A DNA stretch of 64,000 nt from Rhizopus sp. PT2906. Lineage: Eukaryota; Mucoromycota; Mucoromycetes; Mucorales; Rhizopodaceae. Each line of letters starts with the position of its first letter. Within the stretch, counting starts at the first letter, position 1. Of the stretch, positions 46,901-57,736 are shown piece after piece. The stretch is taken from the NCBI GenBank assembly GCA_025529335.1, contig JAMYHX010000143.1:21554-85553 (forward strand). The letters are read 5' to 3'. The notes beneath the pieces were generated by a model. The model was not told the DNA's origin and made no database searches. It worked only from the letters and a program-made list of their open reading frames with translations. Made by a program: the position numbers and the translations under genes.

Positions 46901-47637
46901 GAAGGCGCCAATATCCGAACAGTCTCTGGTATTCGTGGTCAAGTGAAAAAGGCTTTATCTTCTCCTGAAGGGCAATTCCGTGCCACTTTTGAAGATAAGA
47001 TTTTGATGAGCGGTAAGTAATGATAAAGGTGTATGTGGCGCATGAGATCTAACGAATACGAAACTAGATATTGTATTCCTAAGAGCATGGTATCCCGTGA
47101 AACCACGCAAGTTCTATAATCCAGTAACATCCTTGTTGTTATCATCCAAAGATAGCTGGCAAGGTATGCGTCCAACTGGTCAAGTCAGAAAAGAATTAAG
47201 TCTACATGCACCACAAAATGCAGATTCTATTTATAAAGTAAAAAGAAAAAATCTATCTGTGTAGTATAAGCATCATTAACACTGTTCAATAGCCAATTGA
47301 AAGAAAAGAGCGTCGCTTCAATCCACTCAAGATTCCCAAGACACTTCAAGCTGAGTTACCTTTTGCCAATAAACCAAAACAACAAACAAAGGCTAAGAAG
47401 AAGTCATACTTGAGTAAACGAGCTGTTGTTTTAGAACCTGAAGAAAAGAAAGTATATACGTTGATGCAACAACTAAATACGCTCAGAAATGAAAAGACAC
47501 GTAAACGTAAATTAAAAGATAACGAAAGGCGTGAAAACCTTGAAAAGAAGAAAGCCAAGCTTGAAAAGGCCAACGAACTTAAAGAAAAGGAAAGACGTAA
47601 AGAGTATTTCCGTAAAGAACAGCAGAAAAAGAAATAA
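43982..47637 (+). CDS. BMS1: BMS1, GTPase of 40S ribosome biogenesis
   Basis: Exons 43982-44236, 44292-44501, 44552-47012, 47068-47237 and 47293-47637 give 1146 residues, close to the usual ~1180. A basic N-terminus (KKVERKKENKFANAKK) and the AFTFQSAGRAEKTARRNFD segment precede the GTP-binding domain. Its P-loop GPPGTGKS (82-89) is split by intron 1. DLVLLMIDASFGFEMETFEF and THLDKF (G4-like) follow. A long acidic middle (dense Asp/Glu, coded at 45340-46250) leads to the conserved C-terminal half with RPGSYVRILIKDMPCEF, GWVQVRIKRHRWYPKTLKT, FYGPVHTPNTGF and the PRKFYNPVTSLLL tail. The terminal ~70 residues are a Lys/Glu-rich coiled coil. Bms1 works with Rcl1 in the nucleolar SSU processome. 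It is convergent with the P450 gene, the stops 86 bases apart. Confidence 0.96.
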
Positions 47638-47723
47638 AATAGACACTTCTTTAATCAATGTAATATACATCATTGTCTCGAAATGGACTAATAAAAGGAT
47701 ATACTTTCAAATAATCATCAATT

Positions 47724-49575
47724 TTAATTGCTATCATTACGCTTGACTAAACGGATATTGAAAGGCACGGGTGTGACAGTAACGCCTGTGTTTACGCCTT
47801 GTTGTAGATCAGGACATAGCTTTTCTCCTGTTGATGAAAGCTCAGGTTCAATAGTGTACTTTGAAAGTAATTTTGTTAAGATGTAAAACATTTCACTCTC
47901 TGCCTAAAAATTGAAAAGATGTAAATACTCAGTTCAACATGATGTATATTGAATGCTTACCATGTAGATGCCTGGACAGATACGTCTGCCCCATCCAAAT
48001 GTATAGTGGTCTCGCGTTTGGAAATTGCCTTTACTAGCGGCATACATTGAACGTGTATCATTAAGATATCGTTCAGGCATAAACTTGTCAGCGTCCACAA
48101 AGTTGTTTGGGTCACTGTGCAACGTATGGAGATTGGAGAATATGATGGTGCCTTCTGGAATAACACTGTCCTTGTAGGTAACTGAAATATCAAACAAATT
48201 TAGTATAGGATAAATATGAACACAAATTACTTACAGTCCTTCGAAACCTTGTGAGGTAAACCTAAATCTCCTGCGGGACGGAATCTGATACACTCCTTCT
48301 CAAATGCAATAAAATACGGCAACTCTTCTCTTTCAGCAAAGGTTGGCTCTCGTCCATGCTTTTGAATAAAAGCAGTGACTTCTTGATAAATTTTGTCTTG
48401 AACGTTGGGATAGTTGACAAGGATTGCTATAGCCCATGATGTACTGATGGCTACTGTGTCGCTTCCTGCATTGAGAATCTCACCTAAGATATGATTAGCC
48501 ATGTATAAGACAGCGTTTCTATATTGTACTTGCTCAAAAGAATCGTGATTCCCATTTCATCAAGACCATATTCATTCTTTATGCTATCGATCTTCTTTAC
48601 CAGACTATCACCATCGCTTTCACGAGCAGTCTTGATGATTCCTTTAATGAAAGGATACAGCTCATTGTCCACATAGCGCTGCATCTTTCTTTCCTTTCCA
48701 AATAATGATTCAGGGAACTTCATGATGGGGAACATGACACTAATGTCGTGAGAGAAATCAGAAAAGTGGGAATTGCTATCTACGTAATGCACCATTTCTT
48801 TAAACGTAGGATCATTAACGGATTTGGCACCAGGGATATTAAAGGCGACAGCAAACATCAGATTCATTGATATAAAGCGGCAAAAGGCAAGTGGGTCGAT
48901 CGCACCATCTGACTCTACGCATTCCACCATGTGATTTATGCCTTTCTCAGCTTCAGATTCAATTGTGCTGGTTAAGCTCTCGACAGATCTGGGTGAGAGA
49001 ATGTGCAAGATCACATTTCTAGCCTCCTTCCATTTTGGTCCATAATCAGCCATAATGATCCCTCTAAGGCTACATGAGCTTCATTTACGATGTGAATCTG
49101 TATTTATATTGTTACCTCCCGCCCTGGCCGTGAATTTTTCCTAGAAAGGTATGTTCTGGCCGACCAGCCGTGATTGATCCTTTAGAAACGAGAATCTCAT
49201 GGGCGATTTGTGGATCACCAAGGAACAACCAATTTTGTACACCCATCTTGATCCTAAAAATCGGACCATACTGATGATGCCACTTGGTAATAACTTCTCC
49301 AGGTCGTTTTCCCAACAGTGGCATGTGTCCTATGAAGTGGAATACTATAAGCAATGAATGGAAGGGGGCTTCTGTTTATTGTGTATACCAAGATAAAAGT
49401 ATTCTCCTTTGGGTACAGGAATACCTCTAAATTCACCAGATTTGTTGTCAGACATACTTCTTATGACCTTTCTAAGGAGATAGACTGTGGTTACAGATGC
49501 TACTGCTGCTCCCAAAATGGTTTTGTATCTCTCTGTATGCCCAATCCTTTGGATGAACTCGTTATAATAATCCAT
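47724..49575 (-). CDS. Cytochrome P450 monooxygenase
   Basis: Minus-strand exons 49575-49389, 49329-49116, 49063-48534, 48483-48235, 48181-47961 and 47903-47724 join in frame to 526 residues. An N-terminal membrane anchor (TILGAAVASVTTVYLLRKVI) is followed by a Pro-rich hinge (RGIPVPKG). The C-helix reads YGPKWKEARN, the I-helix NAGSDTVAISTSW, the K-helix ExxR is in FEKECIRF, the PERF-like region is MPERYLN, and the haem loop is FGWGRRICPG with Cys at ~462. This is an ER-anchored haem-thiolate oxygenase needing a P450 reductase; the substrate is unknown. The intron 48533-48484 uses a GC donor (a|gcaagt...ag). A GT donor four bases downstream leaves the wrong phase, whereas the GC donor restores SGEILNAGSD. 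The AG microsatellite just upstream of the start lies in the promoter. Confidence 0.93.
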
Positions 49576-49586
49576 GTTTATAAACT

Positions 49587-49588
49587 GT

Positions 49589-49616
<28 letters not shown>
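49587..49616. repeat. AG dinucleotide microsatellite
   Basis: About 14 consecutive AG units lie immediately upstream of the P450 start codon (minus-strand sense: a CT tract), consistent with the pyrimidine tracts seen before many starts here. Confidence 0.95.
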
Positions 49617-49621
<5 letters not shown>

Positions 49622-50463
49622 AGAATCAGAGAATAATTAGAATTGAACAGTCCTGTTTATATATTATACCAGCAAACTCTAACAAATGTTCACAGTCATA
49701 TTGATGTGATACGTATTAGGAACACTGGGACTCAATATAACTTTGTACACACAACCAACGCTCAAATGCCACATGAACAATGGTGCATAGATATCAGGTT
49801 GCTTAGTACTTAAAATGGAGAGTTAGCTAAACTATAAAGATTAGGTTTTGACCAGAGCGCGGAAAAATGTCCATGGCAAACAATGTCGTAAGGTAACACC
49901 AAATGGAGCATTGAACTCTTGTTCTTCCTTGATTGTATTACGTAGCGCTTGGCTACTGGAACCATGGGATAGATTCTACATTCAATGTGATTTGAAGCTA
50001 ATTCATATGTAAATGAATAGACAAATATCTTATTACCATTTTACTGCTTCCCGTTTAACGCTTTTATATAGCTGTGAATAACACTTTATGCTTGAGCGAA
50101 TATAAAGCACTCTGAACATGTTCCATAAAGTTGAACAAGAAGCACAAGAAAATTACCTTATTACAAAAAAAGCATTATCCTTAGTTGCTTATAAGCTCCT
50201 TAAACACCCTGTTGATCTTTCATGGGATATCAAATTTAATCTTTGGTTGCGAACTTTAGCAAACATTCTGCAGCTTTTGCAGTTTTAATCACATGCATTT
50301 GCTTTCACTAATGAAAATGTGTGATTGTCCAACATTAAAAAAGCTACATAGAAAGGAAGTTCTTGAAAGCAAATCAACGCGAGACGAGCGTTCTAAAAAC
50401 ACCAATAAAGTGAAGCTTGAAAGTCTGTAGTAGATGCCTTAGGAACATGCTTGATTTCTCCTG
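49617..50463. other. Intergenic region, no supported gene
   Basis: AT-rich. A stop-free run of about 55 codons starting at the ATG near 50118 (MFHKVEQEAQENYLITKKAL ...) is helical in composition but unsupported by any recognisable motif or intron structure. Confidence 0.4.
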
Positions 50464-50697
50464 TCAAAACAGTTTTAGAACACATGAACCTTTACTGAGT
50501 TTGAGGATGTGGCCATTTACTTCATCCAAAAATACGTCGTACACCACCTTATTACTTTCCTCAGACCATGCAATCGTCTTTCCTTGAAAGCCCGACTTAG
50601 GTTCGTTCCAGTCATGTTCGCGAAGTAATGTGACTTTCACCGTATCATCAATGATAAAATGCTTGCTAACTGATGCTTTTACGTTGACAGGATGCAT
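50464..50697 (-). CDS. Small hypothetical protein, 77 residues
   Basis: A short ORF reading MHPVNVKASVSKHFIIDD, TVKVTLLREHDWNEPKSGF and VVYDVFLDEVNGHILKLSKG. Alternating hydrophobic residues suggest a small beta-rich fold such as an SH3-like barrel, and the composition is protein-like. There is no recognisable family, and it may be a fragment of a repeat element because it lies inside the inverted duplication among transposase scraps. Low confidence. Confidence 0.3.
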   Translation of the reverse strand: MHPVNVKASVSKHFIIDDTVKVTLLREHDWNEPKSGFQGKTIAWSEESNKVVYDVFLDEVNGHILKLSKGSCVLKLF

Positions 50698-51060
50698 GTT
50701 TGGGCCTTAATATTTTACCGATGTTGATTGAGAGATTTAAACGTGTTCAATACATTAAAAAACTCAAAGAAATATAAGTCTTAATTTTTGCAGTAATCAC
50801 ACGCGCCGCGAAAACTGACAGGGAGTCGGTCCAATAAAAGCATGTGGTTTATATCTGTCCACTTGGGCCGACCAAATCTTTACTTGTTAATAAAAATACA
50901 GTACAGCCTTTACAAGAATTAAAGATGCTGTTGGCAAGAGTAAAAGTCGCGCTTGTTAAATTCCGATGACGCATTAACCATTGATTGATTTCGCTTGCTG
51001 AAGGAGTTATAGACTAAGTGATCATATACACTTTATACGGATCAAGATAAAGTTAGATTA

Positions 51061-51180
51061 TTTAGACTGATGTTTGAGAAAATTATGAGTGCTTCAGCTG
51101 CTGTAAAACAATTAAATACTCATGTTCGCACCGCTCAAAGATGGGCTCAAATGTACAGAATGGACCATGATAGTATTTTT
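51061..51180 (+). pseudogene. Transposase N-terminal HTH fragment
   Basis: The sequence ASAAVKQLNTHVRTAQRWAQ followed by MYRMDHDSIF resembles the helix-turn-helix start of IS630/Tc1-pogo-type transposases, which often read AAKxLGxxxxTAxxWxKxY. It has no continuation: 63 bases later the identical inverted repeat begins. This is a truncated scrap. Confidence 0.5.
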
Positions 51181-51394
51181 ATAAATCGTGAGAAAATTAT
51201 CATGTTTATTTGGATTTCGCTGTATATCCTCTGTCAACAGGGATTGTCATTCAGCTAGAGTTTCCTTGAAAGAAAACAACACACTAGAAATTTGAGAATA
51301 CATACGAAAATCACTGTGTTTGCAGCTTATGCAGCCTTTACAAAGTTTATATATGGTTTATTATATTTTGACATTATGAAGTTCAAGTTGATCA

Positions 51395-51709
51395 TTATTT
51401 ATTGAGGTTTGCTGGTGAGAGTGTAGATCCACCCTTGGGATTTTCCGGTGAGGACTGAGGTCCGTTCATTGGAACGCCCGGTGAGCATCGTGCATTATAT
51501 AAAGCCTTATCAAGAAGATGAGGTTCGTCCTCTGGATCGTCCGGTGAGCATATTGTAGGAAAATTTTGGCAGGGGAATTTAAATAAATCTTTATTTATGC
51601 CTATCCGCGAGCAAGTTATTGGCCAATCCAGCGTCAAATTACTGGACATTACACTTTTGGCAGAAAAATTTTCGATGGTGTTTGATTGATTATATAATCG
51701 TATGGTCAT
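51395..51709 (-). CDS. SPxxP-repeat ORF, right copy
   Basis: Identical in sequence to the ORF at 41800-42114, with the same four Ser-Pro-x-x-Pro units and the same ATGA overlap with the signal-peptide ORF. The absence of any difference between the copies means their conservation cannot be used as evidence of selection on the protein. Confidence 0.4.
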   Translation of the reverse strand: MTIRLYNQSNTIENFSAKSVMSSNLTLDWPITCSRIGINKDLFKFPCQNFPTICSPDDPEDEPHLLDKALYNARCSPGVPMNGPQSSPENPKGGSTLSPANLNK

Positions 51710-51837
51710 GAATAACGACCACGAAGATTTCTCAATTTAGACAAAGCTTGATCAATAGCAGCAGGTGAAGCAGGTGCAGCAAAGCCAATAGTGGCAAGAG
51801 AAGCACAGATCGTAAGAAGAACAAGCTTGGTTTGCAT
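51706..51837 (-). CDS. Tiny secreted peptide, right copy
   Basis: Identical to the ORF at 41672-41803: a 20-residue signal peptide and a mature peptide of about 23 residues. Its promoter (TATA-like element near 51889-51897) is inside the identical block, so both copies should be expressed alike unless the outer flanks differ in regulation. Confidence 0.6.
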   Translation of the reverse strand: MQTKLVLLTICASLATIGFAAPASPAAIDQALSKLRNLRGRYS

Positions 51838-52072
51838 TTGAGTAAAAAAAGTACAAGTTCAAACTGTTGTGAAAAACATTGCCCCCTCTTTTATATTAAA
51901 ACAGATTCATGCAGACATAGTTGTCATGGCCGCTTACTATTGGCTGTAAGCGCATTTTGCTATCCTTGGTTAGATGTATACTTTTGATTTTCTTTGTTTT
52001 GTTGATCATTTCTTCGCAAATGCATAAACTATAGGAAGCATATTAGCTGTATGCACATCTTTTTCCCAGTCA

Positions 52073-53107
52073 GGCTTCGTTAATGGCTTATAAGAAAACA
52101 TATATGAGTATGCTTTTGTATTGTTAGTAAAAGAAAATTCTCTTATCATAAATAAAAAGTTGGATGCATACAACTAGAGTATCATCTTTTATTATGTAGT
52201 TCTTGGCGATTATATACCTTGAAAACTAGCATAACACAGAAAAAGTATTTACCAAGATACAAAAGGTTGTCATGTATGGAATGAAAATTATCTATAAGCA
52301 CAACAAACACAACAAGCTGAGCCAAACAAAAATGTCGTTTGGAAGCAATGACCTGTAAGTTTGAAGAGCTGATCACTGGGAATATCGTCCAAATAAAAGG
52401 CGATCACTTTTTACTCCAAAAGCTCAGTTACGCCTGAAAAGTGGCTTATCAAAATAAATAATAAGCTTAAATATTTGGTATCGCAAACTTGTGTAACCAC
52501 TCTTTTGAGAGACGATTTTACCACCCTGCTAATACAGTCTTTTTCTTTTTAGAGTAATAACATAGCCAAATAATTGTTTACTTACTCAAGGCAACAGTAA
52601 ATCTTGACGTTGGCAATTACACTCGTCAATTATGTTTGACTAGCAAAATGCTTTCTTTTACGATTATCCGAAAATAAGTCTGAAAGAAACATCAATAGGT
52701 ACAACCGACACTGTCTGCTTTAATTGGTAAGTAATTTATGCTAATGCATCCAGACTCTTTGCAATCACAGTTGAGGCATTTGTCAAGTTACTGTGTTGAG
52801 AAAACATTTTACTGCAGAAAGAGAGAAAGTAGTATATAAGATTTTATTCGCCAAGAACAGCACAACTGCTACAAAACACGGTCTTTCGACATTGGCTCGT
52901 CACAATAATTTCTCGCTTGCTGCTACTTTACAATGTTATATGGGCACGCTGGCTATTTTTGCTGTCATGGTAACATCACCTTCCTTTCTTGTAGTTTGTG
53001 ACGCTGTTTTAACAAATGCTGCACAGGGTTTACGTAAGCTGTCTATTTATTTTGCACGTGAAAATCTCCGTGTGTATTTGTGCTTTTCCCCCACATTATT
53101 AAAAAGA
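52073..53107. other. 1.0-kb region upstream of the PEX22-like gene
   Basis: The first ~100 bases are the diverged remainder of the inverted duplication. From 52793 an open frame of 105 codons runs without a stop straight into the PEX22-like ORF. It is hydrophobic around 52920-53030 and might be leader or a chance open frame, since PEX22 proteins normally begin close to their membrane anchor. Confidence 0.4.
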
Positions 53108-53964
53108 ATGTCAAACAATCAGCACAAAAAGAAAGCAGCCATTTTACCAACTTGGGTATTACGCTTAATAGGTTATTCTTCTTTAGCAGCAGCAATTATT
53201 AGTTTTGCTATTTATTGGTTTAAGAAATATCCCCCTCGTCGTGGTATTACTTCTAATGAGGTACTTGAACAGATGCGTTATGCAAAGTGTTGTTCTAATG
53301 AGCATGTTTAGAGGAATAATAGTCGACAAGCAAGTAATAATAACAGTATTGGCTGGAGTAATAAGCTATTTAAAACAAGCAAGAACAAGAAAAAGATGAC
53401 TATTTCTTTGAAGAACGTATGTGTATCTGATGAGATTATATGAATTGGATTTTATATTAATATAACTTATAGACTGTTCTTTGGAATCCATCATCTGATG
53501 CTAGTATGTATGCATTTCATGAAAATGCAGTTCAATTGTTATCCAAATTGACACACTTGTATGACATCTATGTCATCATACACGTTTCCTCAGATGAAGA
53601 GCGACGAGTTATTCAGTCATTATTAGAAAATGCTCAACTGTTTACAGAAAAGAAAGAATCAACATTAGATAGCCGAAAAGTGCTATTTTGCTCAGAGGAA
53701 GAAGGAAAAATGCACATTATTCGCCATATTGAACCCTCTGTTCATATCGAAGGCGGTTGGGAAAGAGATGATGGCGAAGAGATTGTTAAAAGGTTAAAAC
53801 CATTTGTAAACAGGATTATATGGGTTGTTACAAGGAGAAGAAGAGACTCGTTCAGACCAGAAAATGTAAAGGAAGAAGATCAAGCTATACTGGGCCATAA
53901 TATCGAAGTATCAGAAAAATTAATTGACACTTCAGTGGCCTGTGAAGTAATGCAGCATGATTAA
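53108..53964 (+). CDS. PEX22: PEX22-like peroxin (plant-type)
   Basis: Exons 53108-53260, 53312-53416 and 53473-53964 encode 249 residues. A short basic N-terminus leads into one transmembrane helix (VLRLIGYSSLAAAIISFAIYW) and a basic Asn-rich linker. The soluble domain reads MTISLKN TVLWNP, NAVQLLSKLTHLYDIYVIIH, LLENAQLF, RKVLFCSEEEGKMHIIRHIE and PFVNRIIWVV. This order matches plant PEX22, the peroxisomal membrane anchor and activator of the ubiquitin-conjugating enzyme PEX4, which recycles the PEX5 import receptor. The first intron (53261-53311) removes an in-frame stop and has a good branch site (ttctaatga). The C-terminal ~45 residues are an extra charged tail. The family call rests on motif order, so it is good but not certain. 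Confidence 0.8.
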
Positions 53965-56129
53965 AAGCATTTAGAGATTGTTATGGTTACCATATTTAGT
54001 AACGATCAGTATACCATATTCTTTCTGTCCTTTCCTTTATCCATTATTAATGACTCTTTTTACATTTTTATGCTAATAATAATTACTATCGCAATTGCTC
54101 ATAATGACGTATCCTTTTAAGAGAACATTGTATGTTGTGTACCATTGTCTAATGCAAGAAAGTGCTTGGTAAAAGGAATTAGCATTTTTCCACAAAGATT
54201 AGGTATTGACTTTTCAGCGTCTCGTGACAAATAGTTTCAAGGCGAATCATTTATCCTAAATGTTGCTAAGCGTGAATTCAGTTGCTGAGCAGGCGTTTTC
54301 TTTATTTACATTAACCAACAAGATGACTACGGCTATACGGGAGAAATGACGATTGGTGGACATGAAATCACTCGGTTTGTAGACTAGCTGTCTTTTCTAC
54401 ATGTTATCCAGTACGGGTAAATACAACTTCGGAAAAGTCTTGCCAAACTTCCGTTCAAAAAACAATGATCTCAGCAGCTTCAAATTTTGGGCCCGTGCCG
54501 AGGCAGGTCTACTTTGACTACCTGAACTGTGTAAAAATTGCACCAGAAGATGAGTTAAATTAAGGTGATCATTTTCTATTCAGAGATTGACACTAGTTGG
54601 ATAAGACGTGTAAGCGTCAGCTGTACCATAAATAGTTAAACTTGAACGACGGTGGCGATCCAAACCCATCAGATGAGGTGCAACTGGGCTTCTAACACAG
54701 TGTATTTGATTTTTAATTTTCTATACCCCAAGTCTTTTATCACAGAGACTGCTTGTTACTCAGGTGTCAACTGAATATAATTGGTTTTACCGTAAGAAAC
54801 ATTAGAACTGCCAAGACATGCTTATTTCGTTTAACGCTCATGAGCAAAGAATTCCTGACTTTTCTGGTTGGGCTCTACATTAAGATAATGTTTTGAAACG
54901 TGTGTGTAATTCATGACGTGCTTGGAAATACAAGTAGTCGACAGTATTCGTCTACTTTTAGCATTCAGGTTGGTAGTAATGATGCTACTGCCAAGACATA
55001 TGATGGATCTATTTTTATTATGATGCTTTTTTGTAACAATGTTTTTTTAGTCTAAAGATAGTCTTACAAACATAAACAATGAACCCAAAAAAAAAAAACT
55101 CATTGCATAATGATTACCTGCTTTCTTCAGTTTAAATGGCGTTGATACAATATATTTATAATTTAAAGTGTTACATGTGTTCTCGTCTTATAAAAGGAAA
55201 TGGGATTTTCGCTGCTTCTTGGGGCTTGAACGGAACTTGTATTTATAAGATCTGCGCAGCTAAACAAATTTGGAAGCGCACCTTATACCATATAAGGAAG
55301 CTTCCACAAAGGCGTTTAAGAACAACCATAAAACACATTATCGACAGACATAGACCTGCTGATGAGGCTAATATACAGTCCATCAGTGTTTATCTTTTAA
55401 AAATAGGCATCTTTACTTGATATCAATTTTTCCAACGGAAACTTTCCAATCCTTGATGCAAACAATAGCCTGCAATGACTAACACAGACATGACAACTGC
55501 TCTAATCTGCAATGTATCCGTTAGCTTGCTTCTAGCGCGTTTTTAAAGCATTAGGTTGTCATGATTTATCTTAATCAAATTAAAGCCAATGAAGGTTTCT
55601 TGGTTTTCCAAATTTACTCACGTTCTCTCTCCCTCTCTCTTTCTTTCTATCTTGTTCTCAAAAAGATCTTTTGATACAATTAATACATCTTTCATTATCA
55701 AGTAAAATGCATAAGGCAATAGCTGTTGTCATAGCAAAAGAGCTTATACAATCCGAAGCAAGCCTAGTTGAACATATCTTCTATAAAGAGGAATCTGCTC
55801 AGCACTATAGTTTGGAGCTCTTTTGCTTACATAGTTTGCATTTTCAGCATTTTCCAAATATATCAGACTGCGTACTATGCTATTTTTAAAAATGTAACTT
55901 TTACAAAAATTATGGCACTTGCCCGAAAATGGAAGGATTCATTGTGTATCTGTGGCAGTGAATAACAATTGCGTATTTTGGTTATTATGAAATCCGCTCG
56001 TAAAGTGATAGTGTCACTCATGGATAATAACTTAATTAACCAAGCAAGTTCCGACAATCAACCTATAAATACCCCCTCCCCTTTTTTTATATTTCTCTAT
56101 CCATCATTGTTGTGTGTAAATAATTTTTA
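53965..56129. other. 2.2-kb gap with decayed coding sequence
   Basis: No intact gene. Plus-strand remnants appear at about 54405-54540 (STGKYNFGKVLPNFRSKNND, then FKFWARAEAGLL) and about 54830-55020 (FNAHEQRIPDFSGWALH ... NDATAKTYDGSIFI), broken by stops and frame changes. ORFs at 55136-55420 and 55671-55889 show no recognisable features. A C/T tract and TATA-like sequences near 56060-56100 belong to the protease promoter. Confidence 0.45.
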
Positions 56130-57736
56130 ATGCATATAAGCTGTGCAGCAGTTATCACCTTACTTTCGTTCTATGCAGCTACTGTTTCATCTTCACCTAC
56201 AGAAAAGCGCATTCTAAGAGTGCCTATTCAACGTCGCTCTCAACCTGACTCCATCATTTCTTCTCAACTAAAAAAATATGGAAAGCGCGATAGTTACATG
56301 TCCACTCTATTCAATGATTTGGGCTCTCAGTATTTGATCAACGTCAGCATTGGTACTCCAGGACAAAATTTTACTGTTACCTTGGATACTGGAAGGTAAT
56401 ACTATTATAAATAGTATCGAAATGTTGCCAAGAAAATTTGTTAACTTTTCTTTCTTTTTTTTTTTATATATATGTACTTAGTGCTGATTTGTGGGTTCCT
56501 GGAAATACTTGTCCAGCAGCTGACTGTCCCAACAATTTATTTGATCCATCAGCTTCTAGCACTTATAAATCGTTAAATCAGCCATTTACATTAACATATG
56601 GTATTGGCAACGTCAATGGAACCTATGCAACAGACACAATTACAGTTGCCGGCGCAACCATACAGAACCAACAGTTTGGTTTAGCATCCGATACCAAGCA
56701 GATTTTGACGAATCCCAGTACGATCACTGTTTCTTCAGAAAATGCCCTTTCAAAACGAGATGATACCCCAAAGGCCAACGGCATCCTCGGCCTTGGTTAC
56801 CCTCGCTTGACAGCAGCCTCAAGCAAAGGTCAAGGCCCATATAACCCATTTGTATTCAATCTTGCTGCTCAAAATGTCATCAGTGACCCTATTTTTTCCA
56901 TCTATCTCAACAATGCCAACACAGACGGTTGGGTAGGCGAAGTTATTTTTGGCGGCACTGATCAAACAAAATTTAAAGGCAACCTGACGTATCTTCCTGT
57001 GGTTCCTTTAAGCTCGGTAGCCAAAGCAAGCAAAAAACGTGCTACACTCAATACGGGTGGTAACTATTATTGGATGGTGAACGCACATGGTGTTGCTGTC
57101 ACTTACACTAACAGCACGAGCAGCAGTGATACCGGCATAATTAATACAACAGCCACAACCAACAGTAGTAATGCAGCCGTCAGTCTCAGCTTTAATACCA
57201 CCAGTGCCTTCATTCTTGATACAGGCACTACATTAACCTATTTACCGTCTTCTATGGCTGAGCAAATCATCACTGCTATGGCAGGTGCAGATGGTTTCAC
57301 AACCGATGCCAGTTCTGGAACCTATCTTGTTAACTGTGAAGCCGCGACGTCCAATACCCAATTAGAATTGATCATGTCTGACGGTAAAAAGAACTCTGTC
57401 AGTTTATCCGTCCCTGCTTCTCAGCTTGTCATTCCGTTGGATGGTAAAACAGCCGCAACTTCCAAGTCTTGTCTTTTTGGTATTGCTCCAACAGGTAGCA
57501 CTGTAGGCAACAACATGTACCTCGTTGGTGATTCCATACTCCGAAGTGCGTATTTAGTCTTTGATATGGGCAATAACCAAGTTGGTATCGCGGCTGCCAT
57601 GGGAGTTGCTGGAAATGTCCAAGGCTCTTCCTTTTCTTTCTCAACTCCAACCAGTAGCGATGGACAATCTAGATATCAACAATCCACGGTGATGTTTGCT
57701 TTAGTCAGCTGTTTGTTACTTGTATTCATGTCATAG
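56130..57736 (+). CDS. Aspartic protease (pepsin family A1), probably GPI-anchored/yapsin-like
   Basis: Exons 56130-56395 and 56482-57736 give 506 residues. A signal peptide (MHISCAAVITLLSFYAATVS) is followed by a basic propeptide with Lys-Arg processing sites (EKRILRVPIQRRS; KKYGKRDSYMS). The two catalytic motifs are DTGSADLWV (Asp ~86, split by the intron) and FILDTGTTLTYLP (Asp ~335). The mature enzyme has an internal KR-containing insertion (ENALSKRDDTPKANGILGLG), a disulphide loop near CPAADC, and many NxS/T sites. It ends in a Ser/Thr-rich stretch and a hydrophobic tail (VMFALVSCLLLVFMS), the usual layout of a GPI attachment signal. Such enzymes process wall and surface proteins at the plasma membrane. 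The family is certain; the anchor is inferred. Confidence 0.93.

Larger units (their letters stand above)
51243..52072 (-). repeat. 830-bp inverted duplication, right arm
   Basis: Reverse-complement twin of 41437-42266, with no mismatch or gap that I could find over 830 bases. The two arms point toward each other across 8976 bases. Beyond 52072 the sequence stays homologous but diverged for roughly 70-120 bases relative to the outer flank of the left arm. Confidence 0.93.

Noticed and set aside
52793..53107. Separate membrane protein gene upstream of PEX22
   Set aside because: The open frame has no stop or intron signals of its own and runs directly into the PEX22-like start; no motif supports it.
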